Shown here piece by piece: positions 1-11,200 of a stretch of 64,000 nucleotides of DNA. Each line of letters starts with the position of its first letter. Position 1 is the stretch's first letter. The notes beneath the pieces were generated by a model, which did not search any database, was not told the origin of the DNA, and was given only the letters and a program-made list of their open reading frames with translations. The translations under genes were made by a program, and so were the position numbers. Source of the DNA: Flaccisagitta enflata (Eukaryota; Chaetognatha; Sagittoidea; Aphragmophora); contig OZ231126.1 in the NCBI GenBank assembly GCA_965153355.1, positions 110,236,001 through 110,300,000 on the forward strand, in the 5' to 3' direction.

Positions 1-128
1 AAATGACCAAAATTGACCAAAATTGACCAAAAATGACCAAAATGACCAAAATGACCAAAAACGACCAAAAATGACCAAAATGACCAAAATGACCAAAAAC
101 GACCAAAAATGACTAAAAGCAACCAATA
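1..128. repeat. short tandem repeat, AAAATGACCA type
   Basis: About a dozen tandem copies of a 9-11 bp unit (AAAATGACCA with small variants) fill the left edge. The array probably continues beyond the window. No coding content is visible. Confidence 0.85.
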
Positions 129-199
129 ATTCCTAAAAAACAACAAAAAAGTGACTCAAAATAATTCTAGACGACCCAAAAAGACGCAAAAAAGCAAAG

Positions 200-366
200 T
201 GTTACCGACCGACGGACCGACGGACCGACGGACCGACCGACCGACGGACGGAGCGGGTTGTAGAGTCGCGTGCATGCGACTAAAAAGTAAAGTGTGACGG
301 ACGGACCCACGGACCGACGGACCGACAAAGCGGGGTGTAGAGTCGCGTAGCACGCGACTAAAAAAA
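200..366. repeat. GACCGACGGACC block with near-palindromic tail, two copies
   Basis: Two tandem modules each contain a GACCGACGGACC-type run followed by a tail that reads AGTCGCGTGCATGCGACT (one mismatch from a perfect palindrome) in the first copy and a more diverged form in the second. Related modules occur near 22195-22300, 22870-22956 and 31905-31985, so this is a dispersed family. It is too small to assign to a known class. Confidence 0.7.
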
Positions 367-623
367 GAAAGAAAAGAAGAGAGAATATATTGAGACAAAT
401 GAATAACTGAATAAGTCAGTAAGAGATTGTGGAGGTCACTGGAGGAGTAAATGAAAGGAACAAAATTAAAAGATTTTTCTTGTTTCAGATATCGCCACCG
501 GTCAGGCAAAACAAAGTAATTTATTTGTTAAAATCTGACACACTAAGTCGCAGAGGCTACCGATGCGTCCTGTCTAATGGAAAGAAAGCGATCAAAAGAC
601 AAGATTGCGTGAGGGAGATTGAG

Positions 624-625
<2 letters not shown>
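367..625. other. unique-looking sequence, no gene seen
   Basis: Mixed-composition DNA between the GACGGACC block and the GA microsatellite. Reading frames here are short and run into simple repeat; nothing is recognisable. Confidence 0.5.

Positions 626-664
<39 letters not shown>
626..664. repeat. (GA)n microsatellite
   Basis: Uninterrupted GA dinucleotides over about 39 bases. Confidence 0.95.
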
Positions 665-666
<2 letters not shown>

Positions 667-698
667 CACAAAAAAGGGCCAAGGATGGACCAGACGTA

Positions 699-1175
699 CA
701 CTTTTTTTTTATAAGAACGTCATGTTTTGGGCAAGCCTTCAATTTTTTTGAATTTGAGCAGTTCCAAGGCTTGAACATTCTTAAATTGTTCTTAATTGAA
801 ACGCACTTTTTAACCTTCAATTAAGAAAGTTCTTAATTAGTTTAAGTTTGTCTTTTTTGAGAAAATGAAGGACAATGTCAGTGACACAACAAAACAACAG
901 GTTTCATCATTTTAAGTGAATTTACATCAATGAAAGTAGTAAGATACACGCTATATAAAATGATTTGCTGAACAAAAATGATACAAAATCTGTCTATTAA
1001 CAAAAAACAATTGATTAAAAATAGCTAAAAAAAAAGGTTCTTAAATTTTTAAGATCTTAAGCCTAATGTTCTTAGATTTTTAAAGAGATTAAGCCTTCCA
1101 ATATTCTTAGCATGTTTTTTAGCAATTTGAAGCCTAATGTTCATATAAACTTGGTTCATATGAAAAGCAAAAGTG
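699..1175. mobile_element. miniature inverted-repeat element flanked by TA
   Basis: The left end begins CACTTTTTTTTTATAAGAAC and the right end finishes with the imperfect reverse complement (GTTCATATGAAAAG then AAAAGTG). TA dinucleotides flank both ends (697-698 and 1176-1177). The interior is AT-rich with no ORF. TA target duplication is the Tc1/mariner habit; the assignment is inference. A second, related right end lies at 2690-2774. Confidence 0.55.
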
Positions 1176-1261
1176 TACTGAGAGACTGATAGCAGACCGA
1201 CAGATGGAAGAACAAACCCTCTTATAGAGAACTCAGAAGTAGCTATGGCTACCTCACCATA

Positions 1262-1425
1262 ACTGGGTTTTAGGCCTCGTGATTTAGGCTTTGAGGCTGG
1301 GATTTGGGCTTCAGGACTAGATTTAGGGCTTGAGGCTGGGATTTAAGCTTGAGGCTGGGATTTGGCCTTGAGGCAAGGATTAAGGCCTTGAGACTGTAAT
1401 TTGAGCCTTGAGACTGAGTGGGAGA
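1262..1425 (-). repeat. degenerate short tandem repeat, GAGGCTGGGATTT type
   Basis: Repeats of roughly 22-27 bp built around TTGAGGCTGGGATTT. This is the reverse complement of the AAATCCCAGCCT family seen many times between 24170 and 27950. A GGGGCCGCTGC-type module follows at 1550-1580, the same pairing seen around 24 kb. Confidence 0.65.
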
Positions 1426-1785
1426 GAGAGTATCGATGTGTGGGATTTTGGCAATGAAGCTAGGATATTGGCCTTGAGGTCCGGGAAGGGGGGACATAGG
1501 AGAAGCAGTGGAAGAAAGAAAAGAACTTTCACCATGTATGAAAGCATAGCTCATCGGCCATTTTGGGGCCGCTGCTCAAAAATTATCTAAGATGGTAATT
1601 TTCTCCACTTTTCAACTAGAGCATAACCAACAGACCAACAAACGGACCGACAAAGCCTATAGAGTATAATTTCCGCATCCAAAAAGGGATAAACAAACTA
1701 AAATTGATAATTAGAGATTAGATATGTGGTTGTTGTCATTGAATGCATACATAAATGAACAAACATTTAATGAGGTGACAAAAAA
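1426..1785. other. module end and unannotated DNA
   Basis: Contains the CGGCCATTTTGGGGCCGCTGC-like module near 1553-1575 and a short GACC/GACGGACC-like stretch near 1627-1660. No gene is visible. Confidence 0.5.
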
Positions 1786-2035
1786 ATGAATGAACGAATG
1801 AATGAACAAATGAACAATTGGAACAGTGAAAGAATGAATGAATGAATGATTGAATGACTGAAAGAATGAATGAATGAATGAATGAAGGATGGGTTGAACA
1901 AATCTTTAATAAAAAGAAAACAATTCACGAATAGTGGGGAGATTCATATCAAAAAGGAGAAAAATACACTTGACGAATGAATGAATAAAAGAATGAATGA
2001 ATGATTATATGAATGAGTGAATGAATGAATGCAAA
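1786..2035. repeat. (AATG)n tetranucleotide repeat, interrupted
   Basis: GAATGAATGAATG runs occur at about 1786-1886 and 1973-2032, separated by a short non-repetitive segment. Confidence 0.85.
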
Positions 2036-2774
2036 AATTGCCAAAAGTGTTAACTATCAAAGGAATGCAAGTAGCCAAGTAATGTGAAAATTTCAGTAAT
2101 CATAACAAGAAGCAGAGTTATGACATGTTGAAAGATATGCTGAAAATATCTATTCAAGCATGTTTTAAAGATATATTTTAATTGTATGTTAAAAAATATT
2201 TAAAAAAATATTCATTCATATAAAAGTTATTTGTTTTTAACAGACTTTGAATATTTTCAAACATTTTTCTATTGATTTAGTATAAAAAATTCATAAAAAT
2301 ATATAAAAATAGAATAATACACTTCAAATATAGAAATATTAATATCTAGCCAATAGAAATAGATTTTGCATCATTTTTTTTTTATTTTGCTATTAAAAAA
2401 TAATGTATTTTGCAAAAATCATAAGAAAATTTGTCATATTAAATGTTAATTTTATAGCTAAAATGAATGCCAATTTCCACGCGAAACCTTCTAATTCAAT
2501 ATCAATTATTGGAAATAAATGTATTTTTATCAATAATTGCTAAAATAGATATCAAATTGTAAAGAAAAAGGCTATATCTATGGCATTTATGTTAGAAATA
2601 GCAGAATTTGATTGTAAATCTTCTAATTTCAAGTATTTTATCAATATTTCAAAAGTTTTATCGTTATTAAAAGATTTTCTTTTAGAATTTGAAGCCTTCT
2701 TGTTCTTAATTTTGGGGCAATTTGAAGCCTAGATGTTCTTATAAACTAGGTTCTTATAAAAAATAAAAAGTGTA
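2036..2774. other. AT-rich DNA ending in a miniature-element end
   Basis: Very AT-rich, no ORF of note. The last 85 bases (about 2690-2774) match the right end of the element at 699-1175, including GCAATTTGAAGCCT, GGTTCTTATAAAA and a closing AAAAGTG followed by TA. It is either a truncated second copy or the right end of a larger nested element. Confidence 0.5.
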
Positions 2775-2931
2775 TATAAGCTGTTGCCGTAATGTGGTCA
2801 GCCAAACAAAAAAAAACCATGATGAATGGAAGTTTGCACATTACACGCCTTGTATTAGCAAATTTTGCCCTGTTTTTAATCCAACCCAGATACTATCGTG
2901 GAAAAAATAAAAGTCCAGGATTTTTTGTTAT

Positions 2932-3128
2932 ACCAATAAAGGCGGCTAATCGCCGACCGGAAAAAAGTCGTAAATGGGAGTTTTTTTTTTCAGTGCATGT
3001 TCTTTTATGAGTGCATCTCATACTATCTGGTTGACTGCTTATCTGTTTTTGTTTTTCAATCTGCGTTTCTTTTTCCTCTTTGTCTACCTCTGTCTTTTTT
3101 TGTGTGTGTGTGTGTGTTTGTGTGTGTT

Positions 3129-3197
<69 letters not shown>

Positions 3198-3389
3198 CTC
3201 TCTCTTATTCTTACTCTGTTTCTCTCTGTCATTCTTGCTCTCATTCTCAGTCTCTCTCTTATTCTTTCATTCTCTCTCTCTCTTTCTTTCTCTCTCTTTC
3301 ACTCTCTCTCTCTCTCTCTTTCTCTCTCTTTCACTCTCTCTCTCTCTCTTTCTATATGTGTGTATGTATGTGTGTGTGTGTCTCTCTCT

Positions 3390-3438
<49 letters not shown>

Positions 3439-3775
3439 ACTGAAAATGTCAAACTAGCGTCATAAAAGTTGGAGTAAATTTGCGTAACATTATTCTTCCC
3501 TATTGTTACAAAGGGCAAAATATTGGGATCAATGAAAAATATTGATTTTTTTCAAAAATGCAAACATAAAAAAAGATTCAAAAATTCATTATGCCAATAC
3601 TAATGATCGTAGAGTAAGAAAAATTATCTCTTTCTTAGCTGTGAATATCAAAAAATGTATACTCCCGCCCCAAAAATGACACAACTTTCAAAAATTGCCT
3701 CAAGCAAAATGGGAAAATTTTATTTCTACCCCACGTTTCAAAAAGTCGAATTACATAATTCGATTTTTTTCCAAT
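2932..3775. repeat. dispersed repeat with GT/CT microsatellite core, copy 1
   Basis: Starts with ACCAATAAAGGCGGCT and AAAAAAGTCGTAAATGGGAG, passes through a (GT)n/(CT)n core at 3100-3435, and resumes with CTAGCGTCATAAAA. It ends in a hairpin-like AAAAAGTCGAATTAC / ATAATTCGATTTTTT. The same unique flanks surround a CT core at 28737-29766. Two copies with matching borders argue for a mobile or duplicated unit rather than chance. No coding capacity was seen; reading frames inside are dinucleotide artefacts. Confidence 0.75.
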
Positions 3776-4085
3776 TATAGCTTTAATATATATGATTTGA
3801 TAAAAAAATTGGTGATCAAAATGAAGCAAATAATCAGGGCTAACAAATGGCGCCAAGCTGAGACTCATAGCTTTATTTGTTAGGATTTTATATCAAAATA
3901 AGTGAAAAGGTTGATTTCAGGAAATGAACATGAAACTTGAATAGAACAGAAATGCTTGACATTTTGTTACAGTGTTGCTTTGATATACAAAATTTTTAAC
4001 GAAAATTGGTGACCATTTTGAAACTGTTGCTCAAGGCTATCTATTCCTGCCAAGCACAGACTCATATCTCTATTGATTTGGATTC
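3776..4085. other. AT-rich DNA, nothing recognised
   Basis: No reading frame, repeat or RNA signature could be supported here. Confidence 0.5.
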
Positions 4086-4087
4086 TA

Positions 4088-4695
4088 CTATCTAGGAAAT
4101 AAATATACGGACACCTAACCATGATTGTAGTACCTAAACCTTAATATCTGATAAAAAAATGAAAGCAAATCAATGAACTATAACAAAAAATCTTCCATTC
4201 AAGACCAAGCATAGCTCAGTGGCTCAATCTGTTTTCAAATGGCAGCGTTTTAAAGAGGATCTGTCATTTTACATTAAAGGATTTCAGTCCAAATCATAAA
4301 TGATCTATCCACATTGAATGAGCTCTCAAATTCAATCGGATTGACCAAAATCACTCTGCTTGGCCTGATTAGATCATATTTTTCAAAAATTCATTGATAA
4401 TTGAAAAATTAAAAGGCTGATTGTAAACATATTGCTCTGAAATGATCCAACATCATAAGAAAACAGTATTGATTTAATAAATTTTGGTTATTTTAAGAGA
4501 ATATTAAGGACACACTTGTTTTAGTTGAAAAATTCTGGACCAATCCCATAAAAACATCCAAACAAAAGCACATAATAAATCAAAGACAAAATACCATAAA
4601 ACGGCTAAAAATTTATTTATTTGATCAAATATTTCATTCAGTGAGTAAAAAGGCTAACATTACTCCAGCTGTCCGTATATTTATTTCCTAGATAG
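4088..4695. mobile_element. 608-bp miniature element with 26-bp perfect terminal inverted repeats
   Basis: The terminal inverted repeats are 4088-4113 (beginning CTATCTAGGAAATAAATATA) and 4670-4695, its exact reverse complement. TA dinucleotides flank both ends (4086-4087, 4696-4697). The interior is AT-rich and non-coding. Perfect ends plus a TA duplication fit a non-autonomous Tc1/mariner-superfamily element, and the lack of decay suggests a fairly recent insertion. Confidence 0.8.
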
Positions 4696-4697
4696 TA

Positions 4698-5449
4698 CAT
4701 CAAAAAGAGTTGGAATGTTTATTCTCAGAAATTGTAAACAATTGTGTGGAGGCAATTTTTTTCAAAATGGTTTGATACTCTTTACCAAAGCAAGCTCTTA
4801 CAGATGCAAGCCGTTTTCAAACTCTAAAAAGGTTATTCTAAATACTACGCTTAAAAATATAGTCAGTTTTTGATCAAACTTTAAATAAAATCATTCCTTT
4901 ATCTAGCTTGGACTTGATTTTTTTCCAAGATAGTACTAAAGGTGTAGCTCTTTCTATTTTGGGCAACTCAAAAAGATGAAGAGCCAGCCTATGACTCATT
5001 TTCACTTTTCACATCCTTGTTTTTGGTTCTTTGTTCGTAACTCGAAACCAGACTCCATCCTGCTTAGACTTTGAGAGAGGGAGAGAAAAACAAAACAAAG
5101 AATGATTGAAAACAAAATCGGGATGACGTCATAGGCGCTTACACGCTGTATTTTGTCTAAGAACACTGTTTATAAGAACATCTTGTCTGGGGACTCTGGC
5201 CAATTTTTCTCATCCACCACCATGGAGAAAGCCGAGACAGGGGTGAGACTTTGAGCCAAAATTTGAGACTCAGAGACAAAAATGAGACGAAGGTTGAGAC
5301 ATGAGAGACATATCAAATACTAGGTTTGAATCATTCTTCAAAAATTGATACCAGTCCCATCGAAGAAAAAGAATTTCAAGCCAAAAGACGCCATGATAAA
5401 TGGCTCAGCCATGGTGACAAGATCTATGGGTTATGAAGCTAAACATGTT
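4698..5449. other. unannotated AT-rich DNA, GAGAC-rich toward its end
   Basis: No gene is seen. From about 5220 the sequence becomes rich in GAGAC motifs, which continue through the repeats to 15.2 kb. Confidence 0.5.
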
Positions 5450-5998
5450 ATTCTTGTCTCAGATACATTCGCATACAAAGAGACATAATACACATGCACA
5501 CAAACAAGGAGACATGGTATACACAGGAGTATACAAAGACATGGAACGCAAATGCCGATACACTGGCATGTACAGAGACATTGAACACACTTAACAAGAG
5601 ACATGGTACACAGGCACAAACAAAAGACATGGTACACAGGCGCAGACAAAAGAAAAAGAAATTATGCAAAGGCACACAAACAAGGAGACATAATATATAC
5701 AGGCACATTCAGAGACATGGAACACACTTGCACAAACAAGAGACATGGTGCACAGACAAAAAGAAAATAAATTGTGAAATGGCACACAAACAAGGAGACA
5801 TGATATACACAGGCACATACAGAGACATGGAACACACTGTCACATACAGAGACATGGAACCCACTTGCACAAACAGGAGACATGGTGCACAGGCACAGAC
5901 AAAAGGAAAAATGATATACAGGCACACTTACAAGGAGACATGGTATACACAGGCACATACAGAGACATGGAACTCACTTGCTCCAACAGAAAAAAAAT
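5450..5998. repeat. minisatellite, ACACAGGCACATACAGAGAC type
   Basis: Degenerate tandem units of roughly 24-55 bp share GAGACATGG, ACACAGGCACA and CACTTGCACAAACA words. Long Cys/Ser/Val frames on the minus strand arise from repeat composition and are not genes. Confidence 0.85.
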
Positions 5999-6002
5999 AG
6001 AA

Positions 6003-6140
6003 TCCTATCAAAAACTCTAACCCTAACCTTAACCCTCAATCCCTAACCCCTAACCCTAACCCACCTCACCCTAACCCTCTAACCCTAACCCTAACCCACC
6101 TCACCCTAACCCTAACCCTAACTTAACCCTAACCCTATCC
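6003..6140 (-). repeat. interstitial telomere-like (CCCTAA)n block
   Basis: AACCCTAACCCT-type repeats with interruptions. The orientation is opposite to the TTAGGG blocks of the 8.2-13.6 kb satellite. Confidence 0.9.
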
Positions 6141-6214
6141 TGTTGGTTTGAAACAAAGTAAGTAGAATAATGATGGTTAGGTCTAAAAGTTATTGAGACA
6201 CTCAAAATGTTGTT

Positions 6215-6518
6215 TTACATACACAGAGACATGATACATAGGCATGCATAGACATGACATACTTGTACATACACAGAGACATGATACATATGTACATGCA
6301 GAGACATGTTACACAGGCACACACAGAGACATGATGCCCAGACAAACTGATGAGGAGACATGATACACAAGCACACACACAGACATAGATCACACTTGCA
6401 CAAACAGGAGACATGGTACGCAGGCAGAGATAAAAGGGAAAATGATACACAGGCACGCAAACACGGAGATATGGTATAAACAGGCACATACAGAGACATG
6501 GAACACACTTCCACAAGC

Positions 6519-6577
<59 letters not shown>

Positions 6578-6578
6578 A
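6215..6578. repeat. minisatellite (second block) with (GA)n tail
   Basis: Same GAGACATG word family as 5450-5998, ending in an uninterrupted GA run at about 6523-6574. It belongs to the first copy of the 1.05-kb tandem duplication. Confidence 0.85.
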
Positions 6579-6844
6579 CCAAATGATTCTTTCATGTAAA
6601 ACGGTGGTTTAAGAGCAACCAGGTCTCAACTAATTATAGACTTTTTCTTAGAGACATTCAAAACTCCTTGTAGCTTATGTTTTCCGTTCGAAAACCAGTG
6701 ATTCTCAACATGGTGGGCGAACATCAATTGATATGTTCAGCAGAATAGCCCAGCGGAATGTCACAAATGTGTGCTTTCAATTCATACACTATGAATTGAT
6801 AGAATTTTGGGGAACATACACAGAGTGCAGTTACGTTGCACGAT

Positions 6845-7045
6845 TGATTTGGAGCAGGATTCATTTTGTCTCATTTTACCATCGAAGAAGTACATATGTT
6901 TTTGCGCCATGCACCACCAATACAACTTTGTAGCAGGATTCATTATGTCTCTCATAACCTTCAAACTCCTGTTGGAAGGAGATTTGAACCAGCAACCTTT
7001 TGATTTGAATGTAGGTGCCATGCCAACTGCGCCACCAGTGAAGTG
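6845..7045 (-). mobile_element. tRNA-derived SINE, copy 1
   Basis: On the minus strand the sequence has a pol III A box, TGGCGCAGTTGGCA (complement of 7021-7034), and a B box, GGTTCAAATC (complement of 6981-6990), at tRNA-like spacing. A tRNA-unrelated body follows. The outer limits are estimates. It is not a functional tRNA: there is no convincing paired acceptor stem. Confidence 0.65.
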
Positions 7046-7109
7046 ATAGAGGATCGTTTCAGAGTAGCTCTTATACTTATGATCATGCTTTTGATAATGA
7101 GTTAGATGG

Positions 7110-7620
7110 AGACTTATTAAACATATGTCCACACACAGTCATGATACACAGGCACAGAAACATGGGGACATGATACACAGGTACATACAAAGACATGATA
7201 CACAAGCACAGAGAGACATGATACACACATATACACAAAGACATAATACATATGCATACACACAAAGAGACATGTTACACAGGCACACTTAAGGAGACCT
7301 GATACACAGGCACACACTCACAGACATGATACACAGTTACATGCAGAGACATGTTACACAGGCACACACAGAGACATGATGCCCAGTTAAACTAATGAGG
7401 AGACATGACATACAAGCACAGACATGGATCACATTGCACAAACAGGAGACATGGTACACAGGCACAGATAAAAGGGAAAATGATACACAGGCACGCAAAC
7501 AAGGAAACATGGTATAAACCGGCACATACAGAGACATGGAAAACACTTCCGCAAACAGGGGAGAGAGAGAGAGAGATAGTGACAGCCAGACAGAGAGAGA
7601 GAGAGAGAGAGAGAGAATAG
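7110..7620. repeat. minisatellite (third block) with GA microsatellite
   Basis: GAGACATGATACACAGGCAC-type degenerate units to about 7558, then interrupted GA dinucleotides to about 7617. Confidence 0.85.
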
Positions 7621-7904
7621 TGTTACACCATTAATGAATCTTTAATGTATGAGACATACAAAAAAGTGGTTTAAGAGCAACCAGGTCTCACTGATTATAG
7701 ACTTTTTCTTAGAGACATTAAAAACTCCCTGTAGCTGGTGTTTTCAGTTTGAAAACCAGTGATTTTCAACATGGTTAGTGAACATCAATTGATATGTTCA
7801 GCAGAATAGCCCAGCAGAATGTCACAAATGGGTGCTTTCAATCCATACACTAAGAATTGATAGAATTTTTGGGAACATGCCCAGAGTGCAGTCTTGTTGC
7901 ACTC

Positions 7905-8105
7905 TTGATTTGTAGCAGGATTCATTTTGTCTCAAATCACCATTGAAGAAGTACATATGTTTTTGCGCCATGCACCACCAACCCAAATTTTGTAGCAGGA
8001 TTCATTATGTCTCTCACAACCTTCAAACTCCTGTTGGTAGGAGATTCGAACCAGCAACTTTTTGATTTGAATGTAGGTGCCATGCCAACTGCGCCACCGG
8101 GGTTG
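7905..8105 (-). mobile_element. tRNA-derived SINE, copy 2
   Basis: Second copy, in the second arm of the tandem duplication. The B box on the minus strand is a canonical GGTTCGAATC (complement of 8043-8052) and the A box TGGCGCAGTTGGCA is the complement of 8083-8096. The perfect B box makes this the better-preserved copy. Confidence 0.65.
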
Positions 8106-8224
8106 TGGTAGAGAATTGTTTCAGAGCAACTGTTATACCTAAAATTATGTTTTTGACAATGAGTTAGATGGAGACTGATTAAACAGTACGTCATAAGAAT
8201 GACAGCGAGACAAAAACAACATGC

Positions 8225-11200
8225 TTATGAAGTTACATTTCCTCAAGTTTGTCTTTGAGACAATATTACTTAGGTATTAGGGTTGAAAACAAACTGTTTA
8301 CTTGGGAGGGAGACAGAACAAATACGCTTTTTTGTTTTTCTGTCAGCCCATGTAGCTATGTAATATTGTCTCAAGGTTGTCAAGGAAGTGAGAAAGGCTA
8401 GGGTTAGGGTTGTGATAAGGGTTAGGGTTAGCATTGTGGTAAGGGTTAGGGTTAGGGTTAGGAGTTTCAATGAGACCATTGACATTTAATTGTAGGGTTT
8501 CATTCACATTAAAATAATAGTAGTGAGACTGGAAAAATAAAAAGTGGACAGTCTGAACTAAACTACCTGAGAGGCATATTTGTCATGTCTCACTCCATAG
8601 GAAACAATGCATTTTCAACCCTAGCCACTAAGTAATGTTGTCTCAAAATTTATCACCCCATTAGATATCAAAGTTGACAAGGAAAGAGACAAGAGACAAG
8701 TAAGTATATAAGTATGTACCTAAGTGAGTAAAAATCAAGTATCAACAGGGGTCACAAATATTGAGACTTATAAAATCCAACTCTAGGGTTTCATTTGCAT
8801 TGAAATGATAGTAATGAGACAGAAATAATGTCAAGTTAAAAATCAAGACTGAATTACAAAAATATCAAGTTTGCTTTGTCTCACCCCATTGCATTCAATG
8901 CATTTTCAACCCTAGTCACCAAGTAATTTTGTCTCAAGGTTGTCAAGAAAGTGAAATGGGTTAGGGTTAGGGTTGTGATAAAGGTTAGGGTTAGTGTTGT
9001 GGTAAGGGTTAGGGTTAGGGTTAGGGTTAGGAATCTCAATGAGACTATCCGCATCCAATTGTAGGGTTTCATTCACATTGAAATAGTAGTAGTGAGACTG
9101 GAAAAATAAAAAGTGGACAATCTGAACTTAAATATCTGAGAGGCATATTTGTCATGTCTCACTCCATAGGTTACAATGCATTTTCAACCCTAGCTACTGA
9201 GTAATGTTGTCTCAAAATTTATCGCCCCCATTAGATATCAAAGTTGACAAGGAGAGAGACAAGAGACAAGTAAGTATATAAGTATGTACCTAAGTGAGTT
9301 AAAATCAAGTATCAACAGGGGTCACAAATATTGAGACTTATAAAATCCAACTCTAGGGTTTCACTTGCATTGAAATGATAGTAATGAGACAGAAATAATG
9401 TCAAGTTAAAAATCAAGACTTAATTACAAAAATATCAAGTTTGCTTTGTCTCACCCCATTGCATTCAATGCATTTTCAACCCTAGTCACCAAGTAATTTT
9501 GTCTCAAGGTTGTCAAGAAAGTGAAATGGGTTAGGGTTGTGATAAAGGTTAGGGTTAGTGTTGTGGTAAGGGTTAGGGTTAGGGTTAGGGTTAGGAATCT
9601 CAATGAGACTATTCGCATCCAATTGTAGGGTTTCATTCACATTAAAATAGTAGTAGTGAGACTGGAAAAATAAAAAGTGGATAATCTGAACTTAAATATC
9701 TGAGAGGCATATTTGTCATGTCTCACTCCATAGGTTACAATGCATTTTCAACCCTAGCTACTGAGTAATGTTGTCTCAAAATTCATCGCCCCCATTAGAT
9801 ATCAAAGTTGACAAGGAGAGAGACAAGAGACAAGTAAGTATATAAGTATGTACCTAAGTGAGTTAAAATCAAGTATCAACAGGGGTCACAAATATTGAGA
9901 CTAATAAAATCCAACTCTAGGGTTTCATTTTCATTGAAATGATAGTAATGAGACAGAAATAATGTCAAGTTAAAAATCATGACTGAATTTCAAAAATATC
10001 AAGTTTGCTTTGTCTCACCCCATTGCATTCAATTCATTTTCAACCCTAGTCACCAAGTAATTTTGTCTCAAGGTTGTCAAGAAAGTGAAATGGGTTAGGT
10101 TTAGAGTTGTGATAAAGGTTAGGGTTAGTGTTGTGGCAAGGGTTAGGGTTAGGGTCAGGAATCTCAATGAGACTATCCGCATCCAATAGTAGGGTTTCAT
10201 TCACATTCAAATAGTAGTAGTGAGACTGGAAAAATAAAAAGTGGACAATCTGAACTTAAATATCTGAGAGGCATATTTGTCATGTTTCACTCCATAGGTT
10301 ACAATGCAATTTCAACCCTAGCTACTGAGTAATGTTGTCTCAAAATTTATCACCCCCATTAGATATCAAAGTTGACAAGGAGAGAGACAAGAGACAAGTA
10401 TGTATATAAGTATGTACCTAAGTGAGTTAAAATCAAGTATCAACAGGGGTCACAAATATTGAGACTAATAAAATCCAACTCTAGGGTTTCATTTGCATAG
10501 AAATGATAGTGATGAGACAGAAATAATGTCAAGTTGAAAATCATGACTGAATTTCAAAAATATCAAGTTTGCTTTGTCTCACCCCATTGCATTCAATGCA
10601 TTTTCAACCCTAGTCACCAAATAATTTTGTCTCAAGGTCTTCAAGAAAGTGAAATGGGTTAGGGTTAGGGTTGTGATAAAGGTTAGGGTTAGTGTTGTAG
10701 TAAGGGTTAGGGTTAGGGTTCGGGTTAGGAATCTCAATGAGACTATCGGCATCCAATTGTAGGGTTTCATTCACATTAAAATAGTAGTATTGAGACTGGA
10801 AAAATAAAAAGTGGACAATCTTAACTTAAATATCTTAGAGGCATATTTGTCATGTCTCACTCCATAGGAAACAATGCATTTTCAACCCTAGCAACTGAGT
10901 AATGTTGTCTCAAAATTTATCACCCCCATTAGATATCAAAGTTGACAAGGAGAGAGACAAGAGACAAGTAAGTATATAAGTATGTACCTAAGTGAGTTAA
11001 AATCAAGTATCAACAGGGGTCACAAATATTGAGACTTATAAAATCCAACTCTAGGGTTTCATTTGCATTGAAATGATAGTAATGAGACAGAAATAATGTC
11101 AAGTTAAAAATCAAGACTGAATTACAAAAATATCAAGTTTGCTTTGTCTCACCCCATTGCATTCAATGCATTTTCAACCCTAGTCACCAAGTAATTTTGT

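Larger units (their letters stand above)
6290..8195. repeat. tandem segmental duplication of about 1.05 kb
   Basis: Segments 6290-7135 and 7335-8195 align in the same order: minisatellite with GATGCCCAG, GA microsatellite, a unique TTTAAGAGCAACCAGGTCTCA block, then a minus-strand tRNA-like SINE. The copies differ by scattered substitutions and small indels, so the duplication is not very recent. Confidence 0.75.

Noticed and set aside
7905-8105. Functional tRNA gene on the minus strand
   Set aside because: A and B boxes are present but no acceptor stem or proper cloverleaf is apparent, and a second copy has the same body; a SINE fits better.
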